Of a stretch of DNA of 10,865 nucleotides, positions 6,269 to 10,865 are shown piece after piece. Position numbers and translations under genes: made by a program. A model generated the notes under the pieces. It was given only the letters and a program-made list of their open reading frames with translations, made no database searches and was not told where the DNA came from. Origin of the DNA: DASTHS01 sp035718085 (lineage in GTDB: Bacteria; Actinomycetota; Acidimicrobiia; Acidimicrobiales; Palsa-688); NCBI GenBank assembly GCA_035718085.1, contig DASTHS010000021.1, positions 1 to 10,865 of the forward strand, in the 5' to 3' direction. The stretch's first letter is position 1, and every line of letters begins with the position of its first letter.

Positions 6269-6922
6269 ATGGGACTGCAGCAGTTCGAGCGCCGACTGGA
6301 GCGCCTCGTCGAGGGTGTGTTCGCCAAGGCGTTCCGCAGCGGGCTGCAGCCCGTCGAGGTGGGACGCCGGCTCACGCGCGAGATGGACCTACGGCGCACG
6401 GTCGCCCCGCGCGGCACCCTGGCGCCCAACCGGTTCACGGTGTGGCTGTCACCGGAAGACCGTGACCGCTTCGCCCCCATCGACGACGAGCTGGTCGCCG
6501 AGCTCGTGGAGCAGGCCCGCGACCACGCTCGCGCCGAGAACTACGTGTTCATCGGCCCCGTGGAGGTCGAGCTCGACGTCGACCCGACGCTCGGCGCCGG
6601 CACGCTGACCGTCGAGGCCGAGATCGCGCGCCCCGAGCGCGGCGCCCCCACGCTGGTCACCCCGGAGGGTCGGCGGGTCACCCTCGGCGACCGTCCCGTC
6701 GTGCTCGGCCGGCTGCCGGAGTGCGACGTGGTGCTGGCCGACCCGAACGTGAGCCGCCGCCACGCCGAGGTGGCCCCCGACGGGTCGGGCGGGTGGCTGG
6801 TGCGCGACCTGGGCAGCACCAACGGCACCCGCCGCAACGGGGTCCCCGTGCGCACCCCGGTGGCCCTCGAACCGGGCGACGAGATCGGCGTGGGGGCCTC
6901 CACCGTCACCTTCGAGGCGTAG
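6269..6922 (+). CDS. fhaA: FHA-domain protein FhaA (DUF3662 plus FHA)
   Basis: This 217-residue cytoplasmic protein has the FhaA layout. Residues about 1-120 form the conserved N-terminal DUF3662 domain (MGLQQFERRLERLVEGVFAK, then QPVEVGRRLTREMD). Residues about 128-217 form an FHA domain with LGR (R148), VSRRHAEV (S162, R163, H165) and LGSTNGT (N185), the residues that bind phospho-threonine. In mycobacteria FhaA binds phosphorylated partners of the PknB pathway, including the MurJ-linked pseudokinase, and restrains peptidoglycan synthesis. Mycobacterial FhaA is far longer because of a Pro/Gln-rich linker; here the two domains are nearly adjacent. It is first in the operon, with four bases before fhaB. 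The ATG at 6269 starts exactly at the conserved N-terminus, so the start is well supported. Target proteins in this organism are unknown. Confidence 0.93.
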   Translation: MGLQQFERRLERLVEGVFAKAFRSGLQPVEVGRRLTREMDLRRTVAPRGTLAPNRFTVWLSPEDRDRFAPIDDELVAELVEQARDHARAENYVFIGPVEVELDVDPTLGAGTLTVEAEIARPERGAPTLVTPEGRRVTLGDRPVVLGRLPECDVVLADPNVSRRHAEVAPDGSGGWLVRDLGSTNGTRRNGVPVRTPVALEPGDEIGVGASTVTFEA

Positions 6923-6926
6923 GTCC

Positions 6927-7430
6927 GTGCCCTCCGGCCTGCTGACGCTGCTCAAGTACGTCTTCTTGGTGGTGCTCTACCTGTTCTTCGTGCGGGTCCT
7001 GCGCGCCGTGTGGGTCGAGCTGCGCGAACCCCGGGCGGCGGGCGGTGCGCCCCGCGCCGCCGTCGCCGCCGACGCCGCGCCGAGGGCTGGGGTTGCCGGC
7101 GGCCCCTGGCCCGCGGCCGCCCACGGGGCGGCGGGGCCCGCCAGCGGCCTGCGCCTGCTCGGGCCGCTGGAGCGGCGGGGCGAGCGGGTCGCCCTCGGCT
7201 CGGAGCTGACGGTCGGGCGGGCGTCGACCTGCGGCCTGGTGCTCACCGACGACAGCTTCGTGTCGTCGATGCACGCCCGGTTCTTCCGCCGCGACGGCGG
7301 GGTGTGGGTGGAAGACCTCGGCTCGACCAACGGCACCCTGGTCAACGACCACCGCCTGACCGGCGCCACCGCCCTGGCGCCGGGGGACGTGGTGACCGTC
7401 GGGCGCACCCCGATGGAAGTGGTGACCTGA
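6927..7430 (+). CDS. fhaB: Membrane-anchored FHA protein FhaB (FipA)
   Basis: This 167-residue protein starts at a GTG four bases after fhaA. Residues about 5-28 are an N-terminal membrane helix (LLTLLKYVFLVVLYLFFVRV). A variable Ala/Pro/Gly linker covers about 33-72, and the C-terminal FHA domain covers about 76-167. The FHA core shows VGR (R98), VSSMHARF (S113, H116) and DLGSTNGT (N135), so phospho-threonine binding should be intact. In mycobacteria the orthologue recruits division and wall-synthesis proteins in response to PknA/PknB phosphorylation. Size and layout match the family (about 155 residues in Mycobacterium tuberculosis). It lies between fhaA and pstP with tiny gaps, the canonical order. 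The cytoplasmic side for the FHA domain is inferred from the basic residues after the helix. Confidence 0.93.
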   Translation: MPSGLLTLLKYVFLVVLYLFFVRVLRAVWVELREPRAAGGAPRAAVAADAAPRAGVAGGPWPAAAHGAAGPASGLRLLGPLERRGERVALGSELTVGRASTCGLVLTDDSFVSSMHARFFRRDGGVWVEDLGSTNGTLVNDHRLTGATALAPGDVVTVGRTPMEVVT

Positions 7431-7432
7431 CG

Positions 7433-8827
7433 GTGGCCCACCTCGTCGCCGGGGCGGCCACCGACGTGGGCCTCGTGCGCTCGGCGAACCAGGACAGCTA
7501 CCTGGTCTGCGAGCGCGCCGCCCTCTACGCCGTCGCCGACGGCATGGGCGGCCACGCCGCGGGGGAGGTGGCCTCGGCCACCGCCGTCGCCGCGCTCGAA
7601 GACACCTACCTGGCCGACGCCTCCGCCACCCCGCAGGCGCTCGCCCGGGCCGCGGAGGCGGCCAACCGGGCGGTCTTCGAGCGGGCCCGCACCGACCCAG
7701 CCATGCACGGCATGGGCACCACCCTCGTGGCGGTGGCCCTGACCAGCGGCCAGGGCGGCCCGACGCTGGCGGTGGCCAACGTGGGTGACTCGCGCTGCTA
7801 CCGCCTGCGCGACGGCGAGCTCGAGCAGCTGACCGTCGACCACAGCCTGGTCGGCGAGCTGGTCGCCCAGGGCCGCCTGGCCGCCGACGAGGCGGAGTTC
7901 CACCCGCAGCGCAACGTGCTGACCCGGGCGGTCGGTGTCGACGCCGACGTGCCCGTCGACCTCTTCGAGGTGGACGCCTTCACCGGCGACCGGCTGCTGC
8001 TGTGCTCCGACGGCCTGATCAGGGAGCTGAGCGACCGGGCGGTGGCGAGCATCCTGCGCCGCAGGCCCGACCCCGACGAGGCAGCGCGCGAGCTGGTGGG
8101 CGAGGCCCGCCTCTCCGGGGGCAGCGACAACATCACCGTGATCGTGGTCGATGTGATCGGTGACGACGACCGGGCGGCGGTGGCCTCCCAGGCGCTGGCC
8201 GCCCCGGGCGCCGCCGACGCCGCGGCCATGCCGGACCGCGCCGACGAGCCGGCGGACGACCCCGCCGCCGAGCGCACCGGCACGGTGCCGGTCGTGGCCG
8301 ACGAAGCCACCTCGGTGGTGCCGGTGATCACCTCCACCCCCCGGCTGGCGCCCCCGCCCGCGGTGCCGCCGCGCCCTCCCCGGCAGCGGCTGGTCACCGT
8401 GCGCGTCGTGGCCTTCGCCGTGGTGCTGCTCGCCGTGCTCGCCGCTGCCGCCCTGGGCGTCGCCCTCTACGCCCGGGGCACCTACTTCGTCGGCGTCGGC
8501 GCCGGCGGCCAGGTCACCATCTTCAAGGGCCGGCCGGGCGGGCTGCTGTGGTTCCAGCCGACCGTGGCCCAGCGCACCGGCGTGCCGTTGAGCTCGGTCG
8601 TGCCCGCCGACCAGGCCGCCCTGCGCGCCGGCATGCTCGAGTCGAGCTTGGCCGACGCGCGCGCCTACGTGCAGCGGGTCCAGGTGCCGCCGATCCCGAC
8701 GACCACCGTGCCGGCCCCGGCCACGACGCCGGCCACCACCGTGGCGCCCCCGGCGTCGGCGACCACCACCGTGGCGCCGACCTCCCCGGCGACCCCACCT
8801 CCCAGCGCACCGGCGGGCACCCCGTGA
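7433..8827 (+). CDS. pstP: PP2C-family Ser/Thr protein phosphatase PstP
   Basis: The GTG at 7433, two bases after the fhaB stop, starts the conserved sequence (464 residues); the frame is open further upstream, but that part lies over fhaB and is not coding. Residues 1-240 are a PP2C domain with metal-binding Asp residues in RSANQDSYLV (D21), VADGMGGHAAGE (D36), CSDGL (D193) and SGGSDNITVIVV (D232). Residues about 241-318 are an Asp/Ala/Pro juxtamembrane linker with several Thr. A membrane helix spans about 321-346. About 70 extracellular residues follow (QVTIFKGRPGGLLWFQP), then a Thr/Pro/Ala tail (about 418-464) with repeated TTVAP. PstP dephosphorylates PknA/PknB and their substrates, so it opposes the kinases and sets what the FHA neighbours can bind. 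The stop overlaps the rodA start (GTGA). Membrane topology is typical; the TTVAP tail looks like an addition. Confidence 0.94.
   Translation: MAHLVAGAATDVGLVRSANQDSYLVCERAALYAVADGMGGHAAGEVASATAVAALEDTYLADASATPQALARAAEAANRAVFERARTDPAMHGMGTTLVAVALTSGQGGPTLAVANVGDSRCYRLRDGELEQLTVDHSLVGELVAQGRLAADEAEFHPQRNVLTRAVGVDADVPVDLFEVDAFTGDRLLLCSDGLIRELSDRAVASILRRRPDPDEAARELVGEARLSGGSDNITVIVVDVIGDDDRAAVASQALAAPGAADAAAMPDRADEPADDPAAERTGTVPVVADEATSVVPVITSTPRLAPPPAVPPRPPRQRLVTVRVVAFAVVLLAVLAAAALGVALYARGTYFVGVGAGGQVTIFKGRPGGLLWFQPTVAQRTGVPLSSVVPADQAALRAGMLESSLADARAYVQRVQVPPIPTTTVPAPATTPATTVAPPASATTTVAPTSPATPPPSAPAGTP
8735..8778 (+). repeat. Short direct repeat in the pstP 3' end
   Basis: The 14-mer ACCACCGTGGCGCC occurs at 8735-8748 and again at 8765-8778, in the same reading frame 30 bases apart. 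It encodes the TTVAP units of the extracellular PstP tail. It is a low-complexity coding repeat, probably grown by slippage. Confidence 0.7.
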
Positions 8828-10176
8828 GCGCCGTCCTCACCGGGCGGGCACCGGCCCGCCGCCGCACCGAGCTCGGGCTCATCCTCCTCGTCGCCGTGCT
8901 GACCGGTGGGCTCTACGCCCTCGCCGGGTTGGGGCGCGCCGGCGACCTGCCCGCCAACATCGGTCCCTTCCTCCTGGTCATCCTCGGCTTGCTCGTGGTC
9001 GCCCACCTCGCGGTCCGCCGCCTCGCCCCCCACGCCGACCCGGTCATCCTGCCGATCGCCGGGCTGCTCAACGGGGTGGGCTACACCTTCATCGCCCGCC
9101 TCGACAGCGCCCAGGCCAGCAAGCAGCTGGCCTGGACCGGCCTCGGTGTCGTCGCCTTCTGCCTCACCCTCCTGGTGGTGCGCCGGGCCCGCGACCTCGA
9201 GCGCTACCGCTACCTCATGGCGGCGGGGGGCATCGGCCTGCTGCTGCTGCCCCTGGTGCCCCACGTCGGGCGCAACATCAACGGCGCCCGGCTCTGGGTG
9301 TACATCGGGCCGATCAACTTCCAGCCGGGCGAGATCGCCAAGCTGGCCCTCGCCGTGTTCTTCGCCTCGGTGCTCGTCGAGCGGTCGGAGGTGCTGGCCC
9401 ACGGCACCCGCCGCGTCGGCCGGTTCCTCGTGCTCGACGCCCGCTACCTGGCCCCCATCGTGGTCGCCTGGGGGCTGTCGCTGGTCATCTTCCTCGCCGA
9501 GAACGACCTCGGCTCGTCGTTCCTCTTCTTCGCCCTGTTCGTCGGGATGCTGTGGATGGCCACCGGCCGCGCCTACTGGCTGGCCGTCGGCGGGGGCCTC
9601 TTCGCCGTCGGCGCCGTGCTGGCGGTCAAGGTCATCGGCCACGCCCAGTCGCGCATCTCCTCCTGGCTCGACCCGTGGGCCCACCCCTACTCGTCGGGGT
9701 TCCAGATCATCCAGGGGTGGTTCGCCGTCGCGGGCGGCGGGGTGTTCGGCGAGGGGCCCGGCCAGTCGAACGCCAGCCACATCCCCTACGCCAGCTCCGA
9801 CTTCATCTTCGCCGTGGTCGCCGACGAGCTCGGCCTCGTGGGCGCCACCGCCCTGCTCATGGGCTACCTGCTCATCGTCGGGTCCGGGCTGCGCATCGCC
9901 CTGCGCTCGGAGCGGCAGTTCGAGAAGCTGCTGGCCGCCGGCCTGTCGCTGATCCTCGGCGTGCAGACCTTCGTGATCATCGCCGGCGTCACCCGCATGA
10001 TCCCCCTTACCGGCATCACCCTGCCGTTCGTGAGCTACGGCGGCTCGTCGCTGGTCGCCAACTACGTGCTGATCGCCCTGCTGCTGCGCATCAGCTCCGA
10101 CGGCGAGACCGCGCCCCCCGTGCGCGACGCCTCGGTCGTCGACCTGCCGGCCCTCGGCCTGGAGGCACACCGGTGA
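8824..10176 (+). CDS. rodA: SEDS-family peptidoglycan glycosyltransferase RodA
   Basis: The GTG at 8824 overlaps the pstP stop (GTGA) and gives 450 residues with about ten to twelve hydrophobic helices. SEDS signatures are clear: NGARLWVYIGPINFQPGE (153-170), ENDLGSS (226-232) with D228 at the catalytic Asp position of RodA, VADELGLVGA (332-341), and PLTGITLPFVSYGGSS (394-409). Such proteins polymerise lipid II into glycan strands and work with a class B penicillin-binding protein, here encoded directly downstream. The signature usually reads FQPSE; FQPGE is a mild variant. FtsW is the alternative name for such proteins, but the pstP-rodA-pbpA order marks the elongation member. The 501-codon frame on the other strand is a composition artefact. 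Confidence 0.94.
   Translation: MSAVLTGRAPARRRTELGLILLVAVLTGGLYALAGLGRAGDLPANIGPFLLVILGLLVVAHLAVRRLAPHADPVILPIAGLLNGVGYTFIARLDSAQASKQLAWTGLGVVAFCLTLLVVRRARDLERYRYLMAAGGIGLLLLPLVPHVGRNINGARLWVYIGPINFQPGEIAKLALAVFFASVLVERSEVLAHGTRRVGRFLVLDARYLAPIVVAWGLSLVIFLAENDLGSSFLFFALFVGMLWMATGRAYWLAVGGGLFAVGAVLAVKVIGHAQSRISSWLDPWAHPYSSGFQIIQGWFAVAGGGVFGEGPGQSNASHIPYASSDFIFAVVADELGLVGATALLMGYLLIVGSGLRIALRSERQFEKLLAAGLSLILGVQTFVIIAGVTRMIPLTGITLPFVSYGGSSLVANYVLIALLLRISSDGETAPPVRDASVVDLPALGLEAHR
10161..10165 (+). promoter_or_regulatory. Shine-Dalgarno site of pbpA
   Basis: GGAGG lies seven bases upstream of the GTG at 10173, inside the 3' end of rodA. It is the best ribosome binding site in the right-hand operon and fixes the pbpA start. 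The other starts of this operon are weak or rely on overlap with the upstream stop. Confidence 0.7.
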
Positions 10177-10865
10177 ACCGCCAGATCCGCCTGGTGGGGA
10201 TCGGGCTGATGGCGTTGTTCGTCGCCCTGTTCGTCCAGCTGAACTGGCTGCAGGTCGTCCACGCCAACGCCATCGACCACAACCCGCTCAACGGCCGGGG
10301 GGTGGTGCAGGAGTACGACAAGCCGCGGGGCCAGATCGTCTCCGCCGACGGGCAGGTGCTGGCCACCTCCGTGCCCACCCCCAAGGGCGAGTTCAAGTAC
10401 CAGCGCCAGTTCCCCCAGGGGCCACTGTTCGCGGCGGTGACCGGGTTCTTCAGCTTCACCTACGGCGCCGAGGGCCTCGAGAAGACCTACGACCGGGTGC
10501 TCACCGGCGCGGCGAGCTCGTCGAGCCTGCCCACGTCGCTGCAGGGCCTGCGCAACCTGCTCACCCAGAAGAACCCGGCGCAGGACGTCGTCACCACCAC
10601 CAGCGTCGCCATGCAGAAGGCGGCGGCCGCCGCCCTGGGCAACCGCACCGGCTCGGTGGTGGCCATCGAGCCGGCCACCGGCGCAGTGCTGGCCCTGTAC
10701 TCCAACCCCAGCTACGACCCCAACACCCTCTCGGGCACGTCGCAGTCGGCCGTGACCGCCGCCTACAAGGCGCTGGTGGCGGCGCCGGGCAACCCGCTGT
10801 CGCCCGGCGCCTACCGCAACACCTGGCCGCCGGGGTCGACGTTCAAGATCATCACCTCGGCGGCG
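10173..10865 (+). CDS. pbpA: Class B penicillin-binding protein PbpA (transpeptidase), cut by the right edge
   Basis: The GTG at 10173 overlaps the rodA stop (GTGA). The frame stays open to the window end, giving 231 residues. Residues 1-9 are basic and about 8-30 form the membrane anchor. YDKPRGQIVSADGQVLATS (48-66) is the typical start of the class B dimerisation domain. TGSVVAIEPATGAVLALYS (159-177) opens the transpeptidase domain, and WPPGSTFKIIT (218-228) contains the catalytic SxxK motif with S222 and K225. The remaining SxN and KTG motifs lie beyond the edge. The enzyme cross-links the glycan strands made by RodA. The length so far and the domain order match mycobacterial PbpA. A kinase gene (pknA or pknB) would be expected to follow, based on the conserved cluster. 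Confidence 0.94.
   Translation, partial: MNRQIRLVGIGLMALFVALFVQLNWLQVVHANAIDHNPLNGRGVVQEYDKPRGQIVSADGQVLATSVPTPKGEFKYQRQFPQGPLFAAVTGFFSFTYGAEGLEKTYDRVLTGAASSSSLPTSLQGLRNLLTQKNPAQDVVTTTSVAMQKAAAAALGNRTGSVVAIEPATGAVLALYSNPSYDPNTLSGTSQSAVTAAYKALVAAPGNPLSPGAYRNTWPPGSTFKIITSAA

Noticed and set aside
8665..10170. A 501-codon open frame on the minus strand
   Set aside because: It is antisense to pstP/rodA, and its translation is Gly/Asp/Glu/Gln-rich with no recognisable domain, while rodA shows all SEDS motifs.

Overview
The window is very GC-rich DNA with strongly G/C-biased third codon positions. The linked genes fhaA, fhaB, pstP, rodA and pbpA are the conserved cell-wall and Ser/Thr-phosphosignalling cluster of Actinobacteria. 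The Thr/Ala-rich secreted proteins, GTG starts and compact FhaA would fit an uncultured or deep-branching actinobacterium such as a member of Acidimicrobiia. That lineage guess is inference; I cannot place it more precisely from one window.

Left part, minus strand (1-5772), read from right to left. A large sortase-anchored surface protein (5772-3343) is followed 13 bases later by a fused bluB-cobT gene (3329-1446). This makes and attaches the lower ligand of cobalamin. A 71- to 80-base gap then carries a striking 11-bp-periodic CTCAG direct-repeat array (1397-1445), like the tandem sites bound by OmpR/PhoB/PhoP-type response regulators. Downstream of it lie a small lipoprotein with a duplicated Cys module (1374-784) and, overlapping it by ATGA, a HlyD/MacA-type periplasmic adaptor protein that runs off the left edge. 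The last two look like the start of a regulated ABC-exporter operon of the MacAB type; the ATPase and permease would lie outside the window.

Centre (5773-6268). A 328-base non-coding stretch holds the leader and putative operator region of the surface-protein gene: three GTTGGG repeats, a 12-bp dyad and mutually exclusive hairpins. A complete tRNA-Leu(CAG) gene on the minus strand follows. An 81-base divergent promoter region then separates the tRNA from fhaA.

Right part, plus strand (6269-10865). fhaA, fhaB, pstP, rodA and pbpA are packed with gaps of 2-4 bases or GTGA overlaps, clearly as one operon. The FHA proteins read phospho-threonine marks, PstP removes them, RodA polymerises glycan and PbpA cross-links it. 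pbpA is cut by the right edge just after its catalytic STFK motif. In this family pknA and/or pknB would be expected next.

I see no mobile element, CRISPR array or phage gene. The most interesting items are non-coding: the periodic CTCAG array and the structured leader of the surface-protein gene. Next come the BluB-CobT fusion and the two-repeat LPFTG surface protein.
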